Source of the DNA: Oscillospiraceae bacterium
Lineage (GTDB): Bacteria > Bacillota > Clostridia > Oscillospirales > Oscillospiraceae
Reading direction: 5' to 3'
Assembly (NCBI GenBank): GCA_015067795.1
Contig: SVLU01000016.1
Location: 1-38,373, forward strand
Length of the DNA stretch: 38,373 bases
Position numbers and translations under genes: made by a program. Below are positions 24,754 through 32,120 of the stretch, piece after piece. The notes below the pieces were generated by a model. The model was not told the origin of the DNA and searched no databases. It was given only the letters and a program-made list of their open reading frames with translations. Within the stretch, counting starts at the first letter, position 1. Each line of letters opens with the position of its first letter.

Positions 24754-25422
24754 ATGACACCGGATAAGCTTAAATTACTGCAAAGTCTCCCTTTTTGGGA
24801 CAATCTTACAGAAACTGAAAAGCAAAATGTTATTCAGGGCACATATTTTACCACATATAAGGCGGATCAGTATATCGACAGTCCATACGAGCGGTGTATC
24901 GGCATGATGCTTGTGGTAAAGGGCAGTATCAGAGTTTCTCTGCTGTCTGAAGAGGGGAGAGAGGTCACTCTTTTCCGCACCACCGACAATCAGGTTTGTA
25001 TGCTCTCTGCTTCCTGTATCATAAAACAGCTTACCTTTGATGTTCACCTTTCCGCGGAAAAGGAAACTCTTGCAATGATAATCGGCGCGCCTGTTATCTG
25101 CGGTCTCAAGGACAACAACGTATATGTTGAGCGTTACGCACTGCAGAGATCAACTGAGCATTTTTCCGAGGTTATGTGGGCCATGCAGCATCTGCTGTTC
25201 ACCAGCTTTGACCGCAGGCTTGCAATGTTTTTAATAGACGAGTATCACAAATCCGGCACAAAAATCAAGATCACGCATGAAAGCATAGCCAAAAACCTTG
25301 GCTCTGCCCGTGAGGTTGTAACACGAATGTTGAACCGATTTGCTTCAGAGGGATATATCACCCTCCAGCGTGGTATTATAAATATCGAGGATGTTGAGGG
25401 TTTGGAGGAACTCGTAGATTAA
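24754..25422 (+). CDS. Crp/Fnr-family transcription regulator
   Basis: A 222-aa regulator. The N-terminal cyclic-nucleotide-type beta barrel spans about 15-125 (CIGMMLVVKGSIRVSLLSEEGREVTLFR). A dimer helix (about 130-150) and a C-terminal winged helix (KITHESIAKNLGSAREVVTRMLNRFASEGYITLQRG) follow. There is no FNR-type four-cysteine iron-sulfur set at the N-terminus, and the cAMP-binding pattern is not evident, so the ligand is unknown. The adjacent AEC transporter is a possible target. Confidence 0.9.
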   Translation: MTPDKLKLLQSLPFWDNLTETEKQNVIQGTYFTTYKADQYIDSPYERCIGMMLVVKGSIRVSLLSEEGREVTLFRTTDNQVCMLSASCIIKQLTFDVHLSAEKETLAMIIGAPVICGLKDNNVYVERYALQRSTEHFSEVMWAMQHLLFTSFDRRLAMFLIDEYHKSGTKIKITHESIAKNLGSAREVVTRMLNRFASEGYITLQRGIINIEDVEGLEELVD

Positions 25423-25442
25423 CTGTTTGAATTAATAAAAAA

Positions 25443-25475
25443 GGAGGTGCTTTGTTGAAAAGTACCTCCGTTTTA
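25443..25475 (+). terminator. Terminator of the Crp/Fnr gene (hairpin copy 1)
   Basis: GGAGGTGCTTT (25443-25453) pairs with AAAGTACCTCC (25459-25469), then GTTTT. A near-identical hairpin lies at 25646-25672. Confidence 0.75.
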
Positions 25476-25498
25476 GTCTGTCGAAAAGCATAAGGCTT

Positions 25499-25619
25499 GT
25501 CATTGCGAGGCCCTGAAAGGGCCGTGGCAATCTTAAGTCTGTATCCAAAAAGTCATTCAACAGAGGATTTTTGAACTTTTTTATTAAGATTCCCACGTCG
25601 CTTTGCTCCTCGGAATGAC
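25499..25619. repeat. Paired inverted dispersed repeat (GTCATTGCGAGG...GGAATGAC)
   Basis: The left half reads GTCATTGCGAGG to GTGGCAATCTT (25499-25535); the right half is the reverse complement of GTCATTCCGAGG to GTGGGAATCTT (about 25589-25619). A similar pair with the two half types swapped is at 30264-30355, and one half is at 38236-38269. This is a dispersed non-coding repeat of REP/MITE type, commonly seen in gut bacterial genomes. It can fold into a long hairpin. Confidence 0.8.
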
Positions 25620-25645
25620 AGAACAGAGTTTGTGGTATAATCAAA

Positions 25646-25677
25646 GAAGGTGCTTTGTTGAAAAGCACCTCCATTTC
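25646..25677 (-). terminator. Terminator of the DUF4364 gene (hairpin copy 2)
   Basis: GGTGCTTT (25649-25656) pairs with AAAGCACC (25662-25669). On the minus strand it lies just past the stop at 25681. Its sequence is nearly the same as the hairpin at 25443-25469. Confidence 0.65.
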
Positions 25678-25680
25678 ATT

Positions 25681-26217
25681 TTAATTTATTTCACCATCGG
25701 TGAGCATTTGAATGAGCTTCAGATAAACAGCCTCGGCATTTCTGCGGAAATTATCCTCAATTTTAACGGACTGAGCCTCATTTGCTGAAAGAAGCTCCAA
25801 TTTGATGATCTCGCTTACACCGTCGGACATGGAAAGCTTCACCATATTTCCACCCCGGGTTTTTACCGTGTGAGAAGTATGGATCATTGAGTCACGTCTG
25901 AGCTCCTCAGAAGCCTTTGAAGCAAGCTTCTCAGCTTTGACCCTAACGGAGTAGGGAAGTCCGCTGTCGGTGATCTCACTGATCTGCTTGCCCTTTTCGG
26001 TGATAATGTAACCCTTGGCGATATTCTGAATGTGCCCCGTATGCTCCAGTTCGGAAACGCAGTCGGTATAATCAAAATAGCTGATACCGTCATCGCATTG
26101 GGTAGTCATCTCAGTAAGTCTGTTCGGGTCAACTGCATCCGGCAGACGGCTGAGTAAAAAGAGTATTAAAATTTTAATGTCGATCTTCTCGTGGATAAAG
26201 CCATATCTGGTTTCCAA
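25681..26217 (-). CDS. DUF4364-family winged-helix protein
   Basis: A 178-aa protein matching the DUF4364 pattern of Clostridia: an N-terminal winged helix (KIDIKILILFLLSRLP, YFDYTDCVSELEHTGHI, YIITEKGKQISEI) followed by a beta-strand and helix region. It looks like a cytosolic DNA-binding regulator; no target is known to me. TTG 26217 is preferred because GAGGTG lies 7 nt upstream, while GTG 26223 abuts it. A perfect palindrome overlaps its likely -10 box, which fits autoregulation. Confidence 0.8.
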   Translation of the reverse strand: METRYGFIHEKIDIKILILFLLSRLPDAVDPNRLTEMTTQCDDGISYFDYTDCVSELEHTGHIQNIAKGYIITEKGKQISEITDSGLPYSVRVKAEKLASKASEELRRDSMIHTSHTVKTRGGNMVKLSMSDGVSEIIKLELLSANEAQSVKIEDNFRRNAEAVYLKLIQMLTDGEIN

Positions 26218-26237
26218 TTCCACACCTCATTTTCTGT

Positions 26238-26277
26238 TAGTATTACATATTATAATACTACAATTTTAATAAGTACA
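26238..26277 (-). promoter_or_regulatory. Promoter with overlapping palindrome upstream of the DUF4364 gene
   Basis: TAGTATTA (26238-26245) and TAATACTA (26253-26260) are perfect inverted arms. On the minus strand TATAAT (26254-26249) lies within them, and a weak -35, TGTACT (26277-26272), is 17 nt away. Confidence 0.55.
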
Positions 26278-26318
26278 GCAAATTCAGGTCATTTTTCTAT
26301 AAAAAAAGATAAATAATT

Positions 26319-27152
26319 TTATTTTCTACCGTAAACCTCGCTGTTTCGTTTAATGATATTTTCTTTCATCATGCCGGAAATCATATCACCGATTTCATTT
26401 GTGGAGAGACTTGCTATATCTTCGTGAGGAATGACCTTCAAAATATCGAAATACGCATCGGTCTTTCTGAAGAACATACGCTTTGTAAGTCTTTCCGCAC
26501 CGCAGGCTGTCATGACAACTATCGGGGCCCCTGCACGCTGGGCGATTTTAAAGGAACCGTTACGGAATGGGAGCAGGGGTTCGGAGGTTTTGTTGCGTGT
26601 ACCCTCAGGATAGATACCAAAAGAGGCCTCGCCCTTTTTGATAATGTTTGCAGCCTTGATAACAGTTCTGACTGCGGCTCTGTCATCCTCTCTGTCCAGA
26701 GCCAGGGTGGCGGTGCTGTTTATAAGCCAGCCGCCGATTGGGATTTTGGAGTTTTCCTTCTTGGAAATAAAACCAAGACGGTAATCCCGGAAAAGCTCGA
26801 TGCTTGCGATGGGTTCAAAAATGGATTTATGATTGCAGACCAGGAGAAAGCTCTGACCTTCAGGCAGAAGCTCCATGCCTGTGGTATGGATTTTAAGACG
26901 CATTACACGGCGAAGCAGGTTGATGGTCTGAATGACCATCCATCTGGTTGGCTTTACAATTTTGCCCTCTTCCCGAGAAAGGAAAGATGATGCAATCAGT
27001 AGAATTACATGAAAAATGATGCAGGTAAGAAACAGGGCCGCAAAAAGCACTATGGGCTTCCAGATGTCAGATATCGAGTTTATGGTATTGCCAAGAATTG
27101 TGATCCCTGCATCAGCCAAAATGCTGACGGTTATATAAATGTTGAGAAGCAT
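26319..27152 (-). CDS. plsC: 1-acyl-glycerol-3-phosphate acyltransferase (PlsC family)
   Basis: A 277-aa membrane acyltransferase, likely adding the second acyl chain to make phosphatidic acid. The N-terminus has a hydrophobic region of about 60 residues, including one strong helix (KPIVLFAALFLTCIIFHVILLIAS). The acyltransferase core has block I NHKSIFEP, block II around GFISKKENSKIPIGGWLINS, block III IYPEGTRNKT, and block IV around GAPIVVMTACGAE. Block I is HX4E, not the usual HX4D. ATG 27152 is chosen because GGAG lies 7 nt upstream; the frame to 27179 has no site. Confidence 0.88.
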   Translation of the reverse strand: MLLNIYITVSILADAGITILGNTINSISDIWKPIVLFAALFLTCIIFHVILLIASSFLSREEGKIVKPTRWMVIQTINLLRRVMRLKIHTTGMELLPEGQSFLLVCNHKSIFEPIASIELFRDYRLGFISKKENSKIPIGGWLINSTATLALDREDDRAAVRTVIKAANIIKKGEASFGIYPEGTRNKTSEPLLPFRNGSFKIAQRAGAPIVVMTACGAERLTKRMFFRKTDAYFDILKVIPHEDIASLSTNEIGDMISGMMKENIIKRNSEVYGRK

Positions 27153-27300
27153 ATCTTCACTCCATGCGTAAAATGACATGAAACAGTATACAACAAGTGA
27201 CGGTTTTCTTCAAGGAGTAAGGTGGAAATTCATATAAATTTAATAGCCTGCTCATTTGTGAATACATTTTTAAAATGCAATGTGTTGTGGTTTATTTGGC

Positions 27301-27379
27301 GGCAGGCAGAGGGCTGCCTGCCCTACACTTGTGAATTTAAAGTTATGCAAAAAGCCGCGGAGGTTGATCTCCACGGCTT
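27301..27379. repeat. Duplicated segment A: GGCAGGCAG repeat plus terminator
   Basis: GGCAGGCAGAGGGCTGCC, then GCCCTAC, a short spacer, AGTTATGCAAAAAGCCG and a terminator stem. The same order recurs at 27703-27780, flanking the broken gene at 27390-27555. The GGCAGGCAG part is itself palindromic. Confidence 0.75.
27352..27379 (-). terminator. Terminator of the broken small membrane gene
   Basis: AAGCCGCGGAG (27352-27362) pairs with CTCCACGGCTT (27369-27379); the single C/A mismatch becomes a G-U pair in minus-strand RNA, which runs into TTTTT. Confidence 0.8.
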
Positions 27380-27389
27380 AGATGTTGTT

Positions 27390-27555
27390 TTATTCTGCTT
27401 CAATTTTGTTTTGAATAGCTCTGACAGTCAAAATTAAAATGATATAAATGATGCAAGCTATCAAAAATATCATCGAAGCTGATGATTTTGTACGCTATCA
27501 CGCCGACGCAGATTATTACTGAACCAAGAAATGTTTTCCAATCGTAAATCTTCAT
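27390..27555 (-). pseudogene. Frameshifted small membrane protein of the MKIY-x-W group
   Basis: ATG 27555 has AAAGGAG upstream and reads MKIYDWKTFLGSVIICVGV then IAYKIISFDD. The frame then runs out of hydrophobic character (FDSLHHLYHFNFDCQSY) and stops at 27400. Removing one T from the five-T run near 27465-27469 restores ILIACIIYIILILTVRAI then QNKIEAE and a stop at 27390, giving a 54-aa protein with two membrane helices like the start of the proteins at 12260 and 12712. It is either a broken gene, a slippage site or a sequencing error. Lying between duplicated terminator segments, it looks like an inserted or duplicated unit. Confidence 0.65.
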
Positions 27556-27653
27556 TCCAATACTCCTTTCAAACGTTTTGTTTAAATGCTTCTTTATAAC
27601 AGAATAACAAAGACATTGTATCTTAGTCAATAAAGGTAATATTAAAATGTCAT

Positions 27654-27679
27654 GTAGGGCAGGCAGCCCTCTGCCTGCC
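27654..27679. repeat. Inverted copy of the GGCAGGCAG repeat
   Basis: GTAGGGCAGGCAGCCCTC then TGCCTGCC, the reverse complement of the unit in segments A and B. Together with segment B it can form a large hairpin. Confidence 0.75.
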
Positions 27680-27702
27680 GTTGAATGATTTTTGTTTTTT
27701 GT

Positions 27703-27780
27703 GGCAGGCAGAGGGTTGCCTGCCCTACGTGATGGTATTGCAAGTTATGCAAAAAGCCGTGGAGTGGTCTCCACGGCTTT
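27703..27780. repeat. Duplicated segment B: GGCAGGCAG repeat plus terminator
   Basis: The same order of parts as 27301-27379: GGCAGGCAGAGGGTTGCC, GCCCTAC, AGTTATGCAAAAAGCCG and a terminator stem, with only the spacer differing. Confidence 0.75.
27753..27780 (-). terminator. iorAB terminator
   Basis: AAAGCCGTGGAG (27753-27764) and CTCCACGGCTTT (27769-27780) form a perfect 12-bp stem, followed on the minus strand by TTGC; the T run lies within the 3' arm. Confidence 0.85.
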
Positions 27781-27789
27781 GAAACTAAT

Positions 27790-28362
27790 TTAGATATTTC
27801 GGCCAAGTGCAAATGCCTTTTTATTCAGCTCCAGAAACTTTGGAGGAACACATTCCTCAATAGCCTTAAGCCAGGTTTCTTCGCTGAAATCGAAGTATTT
27901 GGAAATTCTGCCCATGAGTACGATGTTAACTGCCTTGGAGGAGCCTGCTTCTTCAGCAAGAGCAAGAGCGTCGAATGCGTCAACATCTGCACCAACAGCC
28001 TTCATTTTTTCTGCCAGGTCTGTTGGGTACTGAGCTGCACCTGTAATAACAGGCATTGGGTCGATCTGCTGTGTGCTGGTAACGATCTTGCCATCCTTCT
28101 TCAGGTATGGAAGCCATCTTGCGGCTTCGAGAATTTCAAAGGAGATGATGAAATCAGCTTCGCCCTCGTCAACAACAGGGGAGTATACCTTATCACCGTA
28201 GCGAACATAAGTAACAACGGAACCGCCGCGCTGGCTCATGCCGTGTACTTCTGAAACCTTAACATCGTAGCCTTCGTTCATGAGAAGTCTGCCCAGAAGC
28301 TTACTTGCCAGAAGAGAACCCTGACCGCCTACACCGACGATCATAATATTTTTAGTATCCAT
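27790..28362 (-). CDS. iorB: Indolepyruvate ferredoxin oxidoreductase beta subunit
   Basis: A 190-aa IorB. With IorA it oxidatively decarboxylates aryl-2-oxoacids (indolepyruvate, phenylpyruvate) to arylacetyl-CoA, reducing ferredoxin; it can also run in reverse. Motifs of the gamma-type domain: NIMIVGVGGQGSLLASKLLG at the N-terminus, KVSEVHGMSQRGGSVVTYVR, and FIISFEILEAARWLPYL. Length is typical. It starts 3 nt after iorA ends, with its AAGGAG overlapping the end of iorA, so expression is coupled. Confidence 0.95.
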   Translation of the reverse strand: MDTKNIMIVGVGGQGSLLASKLLGRLLMNEGYDVKVSEVHGMSQRGGSVVTYVRYGDKVYSPVVDEGEADFIISFEILEAARWLPYLKKDGKIVTSTQQIDPMPVITGAAQYPTDLAEKMKAVGADVDAFDALALAEEAGSSKAVNIVLMGRISKYFDFSEETWLKAIEECVPPKFLELNKKAFALGRNI

Positions 28363-28365
28363 TGC

Positions 28366-30099
28366 TTACTCCTTTCCCTCTAATGCATCGAATGCACAGA
28401 GCTGCTGACATACACCACAGCCAACACAAAGAGTGTTGTCGATCTTTGCGATACCGTCTACCATGCTGATAGCAGGGCAGCCAATACGCATACAGGACTT
28501 ACAGCTGCGGCACTTTTCTGCATTGACTGTCAGAGGTGCTTTATGCTTAACGTACTTAAGAAGAGCGCATGGACGTCTGGAAATGATGACGGATGGCTCC
28601 TTAGCCTTAAGCTCTTCCTTGATTGCTGTGTCACATTCCTTAAGGTTATAAGGGTCAACAACACGGACTCTGTTAATGCCGATGGACTTGCAGAGAGCTT
28701 CAAGATCGATCTTGCCTGCAGGATCGCCCTTGATGTTATAGCCTGTGGTTGGGTTCTGCTGGTGACCTGTCATACCTGTGATGGAGTTGTCGAGAATGAT
28801 AACGGTGGAATTTGTTCCGTTATAAGCAATGTCAATAAGACCCGTTACACCGGAGTGCATAAAGGTGGAGTCACCGATAACGGCAACTGCACGACCTTCG
28901 GTGTCTTCGCCGCGTGCGGTGTTCAGACCGTGGAGACCGGAGATGGAAGCACCCATGCAGATGGTAGCGTCCATAGCAGCCAGAGGCTGAACAGCACCTA
29001 AAGTGTAGCAGCCGATGTCGCCCATAACGATAGCCTTGTTCTTCTTGAGAGTGTAGAACAGACCACGGTGAGGACAGCCGGCACACATAACAGGAGGTCT
29101 TGGTGGGATTGGGTCAGCGATTGCAGCACCAACACCCGGTTCCTTGCCGAGAGTCTTTGCAACGATGTTCTGGGAATATTCGCCGATTGGGGAGAAGAGG
29201 CTCTTGCCTTCAACTTCAAGACCAAGTGCCTTGCAGTGAGTTTCGATGATACCGTCAAGCTCTTCAATAACAACGAGCTTGTCAACCTTGGATGCGAAGT
29301 CCTTAATAAGCTGTACCGGAAGTGGATTTACAAGACCAAGCTTCAGGAAGCTTGCACTGTCACCGAATACTTCCTTAGCGTACTGATAGGAAGTACCGCT
29401 TGTGATGATACCAAGCTCTGTGCCGCCCATTTCAACGCGGTTAAACGTACAGTCTTCGCTGTAAGCGATAAGGTCAAGAGTACGCTGTTCAACGATAGGA
29501 TGACGGAGCTTTGCATTGCCCGGCATCATTATGTACTTGGAAGCCTTCTTTTCGTATGGTGCGAGTTCTTTTTCAACTCTGTCGGAGAGTTCAACGATGC
29601 TCTGGGAGTGGGATACTCTTGTGCAGAGGCGGAGAATTACAGGAGTGTCAAACTTTTCGGAGAGGTCAAATGCAGCCTTTGTGAAATTCAGACATTCGCC
29701 GGAGTCGGATGGCTCAACCATAGGGAGCTTTGCGGCGATAGCGTAGTGACGGGAGTCCTGTTCATTCTGGGAGGAATGCATACCCGGGTCATCAGCAACG
29801 CCGATAACCATACCTGCGTTTACGCCTGTGTAAGCAATGGTGAAGAGAGGGTCAGCAGCTACATTGAGACCAACGTGCTTCATACCGCAGAAGCTGCGCT
29901 TACCCGCAAAACTTGCACCAAATGCAACTTCCATGGCAACCTTTTCGTTAGGAGCCCATTCGGAATACATTTCATTATACTTTGCTGCAAATTCTGTGAC
30001 CTCGGTACTTGGGGTGCCGGGATAACTGGAGACAACACCACAGCCTGCTTCATAAAGACCACGGGCAGCCGCTTCGTTGCCAAGCATTAACTTTTTCAA
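28366..30099 (-). CDS. iorA: Indolepyruvate ferredoxin oxidoreductase alpha subunit
   Basis: A 577-aa thiamine-pyrophosphate enzyme, the catalytic partner of IorB. The N-terminal pyrimidine-binding part has GVVSSYPGTPSTEVTEF, MKHVGLNVAADPLFTIAYTG and DDPGMHSSQNEQDSR. The TPP-binding part has CAGCPHRGLFYTLKK, GDIGCYTLG, and GDSTFMHSGVTGLIDIAYNG followed by LDNSITGMTGHQQNP. At the C-terminus two [4Fe-4S] motifs are visible: CRSCKSCMRIGCP and CVGCGVCQQLC. TTG 30099 gives the family start MKKLMLGNEAAARG and has GAAGG upstream; longer frames add atypical residues. Promoter and palindrome at 30137-30177. Confidence 0.95.
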   Translation of the reverse strand: MKKLMLGNEAAARGLYEAGCGVVSSYPGTPSTEVTEFAAKYNEMYSEWAPNEKVAMEVAFGASFAGKRSFCGMKHVGLNVAADPLFTIAYTGVNAGMVIGVADDPGMHSSQNEQDSRHYAIAAKLPMVEPSDSGECLNFTKAAFDLSEKFDTPVILRLCTRVSHSQSIVELSDRVEKELAPYEKKASKYIMMPGNAKLRHPIVEQRTLDLIAYSEDCTFNRVEMGGTELGIITSGTSYQYAKEVFGDSASFLKLGLVNPLPVQLIKDFASKVDKLVVIEELDGIIETHCKALGLEVEGKSLFSPIGEYSQNIVAKTLGKEPGVGAAIADPIPPRPPVMCAGCPHRGLFYTLKKNKAIVMGDIGCYTLGAVQPLAAMDATICMGASISGLHGLNTARGEDTEGRAVAVIGDSTFMHSGVTGLIDIAYNGTNSTVIILDNSITGMTGHQQNPTTGYNIKGDPAGKIDLEALCKSIGINRVRVVDPYNLKECDTAIKEELKAKEPSVIISRRPCALLKYVKHKAPLTVNAEKCRSCKSCMRIGCPAISMVDGIAKIDNTLCVGCGVCQQLCAFDALEGKE

Positions 30100-30136
30100 T
30101 TTAAACGCCTTCTTTCTTTGTAAATTAAACAGCAAC

Positions 30137-30177
30137 ATTGGTATATTCATAATATACCAATATTGCCGTTAAAACAA
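30137..30177 (-). promoter_or_regulatory. iorAB promoter with a perfect palindrome over the -10 box
   Basis: ATTGGTATATT (30137-30147) and AATATACCAAT (30151-30161) are perfect arms around CAT, extended by GCAA/TTGC after one mismatch. On the minus strand TTGTTT (30177-30172), 17 nt, TATTAT (30154-30149) puts the -10 at the palindrome centre. This suggests repression by a dimeric regulator; a 5'-UTR hairpin is the alternative. Confidence 0.6.
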
Positions 30178-30263
30178 GCTAAAAAATAAAATTAATTGAA
30201 ATATTATATTATATAAACACACCTCCCCGCGAGAGCAAAGACATTAAGTTTAGACTGCACTTT

Positions 30264-30355
30264 GTCATTCCGAGGAGCGTAGCGACGTGGGAATCTTTTC
30301 TTTTAGGTTTAAAATAAAGATTGCCACGCCGGTGTAAACACCGGCGCGCAATGAC
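30264..30355. repeat. Paired inverted dispersed repeat between iorA and the ligase gene
   Basis: The left half is GTCATTCCGAGGAGCG to GTGGGAATCTT; the right half is the reverse complement of GTCATTGCG...GTGGCAATCTT and includes the small hairpin CGCCGGTG/CACCGGCG. It is the same family as 25499-25619 with the two half types exchanged. Confidence 0.8.
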
Positions 30356-30415
30356 AGCTTGGTTAACTTAATGACATTGCCCATGAGAGGGGAGGTGCGA
30401 AATTTTTTGACCGGA

Positions 30416-32053
30416 TTAAGCCTTATTCTGAGCATCGACAAGACCTGCACCGCCGTAAATCTGGCGAAGCTTTGGCTTTTCGATCTTGCCGGTTGGGTTG
30501 CGGGGAACATCTGCAAAGATGATCTTCTTAGGTCTCTTGTAACGGGGCAGACCCTTACAGAATTCATTGATTTCCTCTTCGGTGCAGGTGTGATCTTCCT
30601 TGATCTCAATAATAGCGGCTGCGATTTCACCGAGACGCTTGTCAGGCAGGCCGATAACCGCAACGTCCTTGATGGCGGTATGTGCACTGAGGAAGTCCTC
30701 GATCTGTACAGGATAGAGGTTTTCACCACCGGAGATGATAACGTCCTTCTTACGGTCAACAAGGTAGATGAAGCCTTCGTCATCCATTTTTGCCATGTCA
30801 CCGGTGTGCAGCCAGCCCTTTTCAAGAACAGCGGCAGTTGCATCAGGGTCGTTGTAGTAGCAGGACATAACGCCGGGACCCTTGACGCAAAGCTCGCCGA
30901 CTTCGCCTAAGCGGACACGGACATTGTTTTCATCAACGATCTTAACAGACCAGCCGAAGCCCGGAACACCGATAGCACCGACCTTATGGGTGTTTTCAAC
31001 ACCGAGATGTACACAGCCTGGGCCTATGGATTCGCTGAGACCGTAGTTTGTGTCATACTTATGATGTGGGAAGTATTCAAGCCAGCGTTTAACCAGGCTC
31101 TGAGGAATAGGCTGAGCACCCATGTGCATGAGGTGAAGCTGGTCAAGCTCATAATCCTCAAGCTTCAATTCACCGCTGTCAAGGGCGTTGAGAATATCCT
31201 GTGCCCAAGGTACAAGAAGCCATACGATGGTACACTTTTCATTGGAAATTGCTTCCAAAACGTGCTTTGGCTTTGTGCCCTTAAGAAGGACAGCCTTGCC
31301 GCCCATAAGGAAGCTGCCAAACCAGTGCATCTTTGCACCTGTGTGATAGAGAGGTGGGATGCAGAGGAAGACGTCGTCTGTGGTCTGACCGTGGTGATTT
31401 TGCTCCACGTTGCAGGCGTGCATAAGGCTCTGGTGCTTATGCAGGATAGCCTTTGGAAAACCTGTTGTACCTGAGGAGAAGTAGATGACCGCATCGTCAT
31501 TATCTGTGAGATATATTTTTGGAGACTGGCTGGACATATCGCCAACAAGCTCGTAGTAGTCATTTGCAAAGGTTGGGCATGGGCTTACGCCTGCATAGAG
31601 AAGCTGAACACGGTTGGAGATATTATCTGAAATAGCTTCCATTCGGCTTACAAATTCCTTGCCGAATACCAGAACGTCAACTTCTGCAAGACCAAGGCAA
31701 TATTCGATTTCTTCGGAGGAATATCGGAAGTTAAGCGGTACTGCAACAGCACCTGTTTTCAGAATGCCAAAATAGATTGGAAGCCATTCAAGGCAGTTCA
31801 TAAGCAGAATACCTACCTTGCAGCCCTTGCCGATGTTTTTGGACAGAAGCAGGTTGGCAAATCTGTTGGCCTTTTCATTAAAGACATTCCATGTGATTGC
31901 CTTTCTGGTATAGGGCTGTTCAGTTGCTTCGATAAGATCGAATTCCTTCCAGGATGCTTTTTCTTCATTTGGCTGCTCAGGGTTAAGTTCGATAAGACAT
32001 ACATTGTCCCCGAAAAATCTGCAATTTTTTTCGAGAATATCCGTGATAGGCAT
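30416..32053 (-). CDS. AMP-forming acyl-CoA synthetase / aryl-acid CoA ligase
   Basis: A 545-aa class I adenylate-forming enzyme. Motifs in order: AVPLNFRYSSEEIEYCL; the phosphate loop YFSSGTTGFPKAI; IPPLYHTGAKMHW; YGLSESIGPGCVHLG; the core LHTGDMAKMDDEGFIYLVDRKKDVI with ISGGENLYPVQIE; and the C-terminal catalytic lysine region RNPTGKIEKPKLR. These steps make acyl-AMP then acyl-CoA. The substrate is not readable. Being just upstream of iorAB on the same strand, an arylacetate or a branched acid is plausible. GGAGGAATT precedes the ATG at 32053. It has its own promoter and an operator-like palindrome. Confidence 0.9.
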   Translation of the reverse strand: MPITDILEKNCRFFGDNVCLIELNPEQPNEEKASWKEFDLIEATEQPYTRKAITWNVFNEKANRFANLLLSKNIGKGCKVGILLMNCLEWLPIYFGILKTGAVAVPLNFRYSSEEIEYCLGLAEVDVLVFGKEFVSRMEAISDNISNRVQLLYAGVSPCPTFANDYYELVGDMSSQSPKIYLTDNDDAVIYFSSGTTGFPKAILHKHQSLMHACNVEQNHHGQTTDDVFLCIPPLYHTGAKMHWFGSFLMGGKAVLLKGTKPKHVLEAISNEKCTIVWLLVPWAQDILNALDSGELKLEDYELDQLHLMHMGAQPIPQSLVKRWLEYFPHHKYDTNYGLSESIGPGCVHLGVENTHKVGAIGVPGFGWSVKIVDENNVRVRLGEVGELCVKGPGVMSCYYNDPDATAAVLEKGWLHTGDMAKMDDEGFIYLVDRKKDVIISGGENLYPVQIEDFLSAHTAIKDVAVIGLPDKRLGEIAAAIIEIKEDHTCTEEEINEFCKGLPRYKRPKKIIFADVPRNPTGKIEKPKLRQIYGGAGLVDAQNKA

Positions 32054-32120
32054 GGTTTAATTCCTCCGTTAATGTTTGCTGAAACCAGACTCCGCAGATT
32101 GTGGGATTTGGTTTTTGGGA

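Noticed and set aside
27301-27780. CRISPR array
   Set aside because: The repeated GGCAGGCAG units are few, in mixed orientation and irregularly spaced; nothing in the window looks like a CRISPR array or cas gene.
29068-30090. 340-codon plus-strand frame over iorA
   Set aside because: iorA on the minus strand is certain; this frame has atypical composition and no ribosome-binding site.
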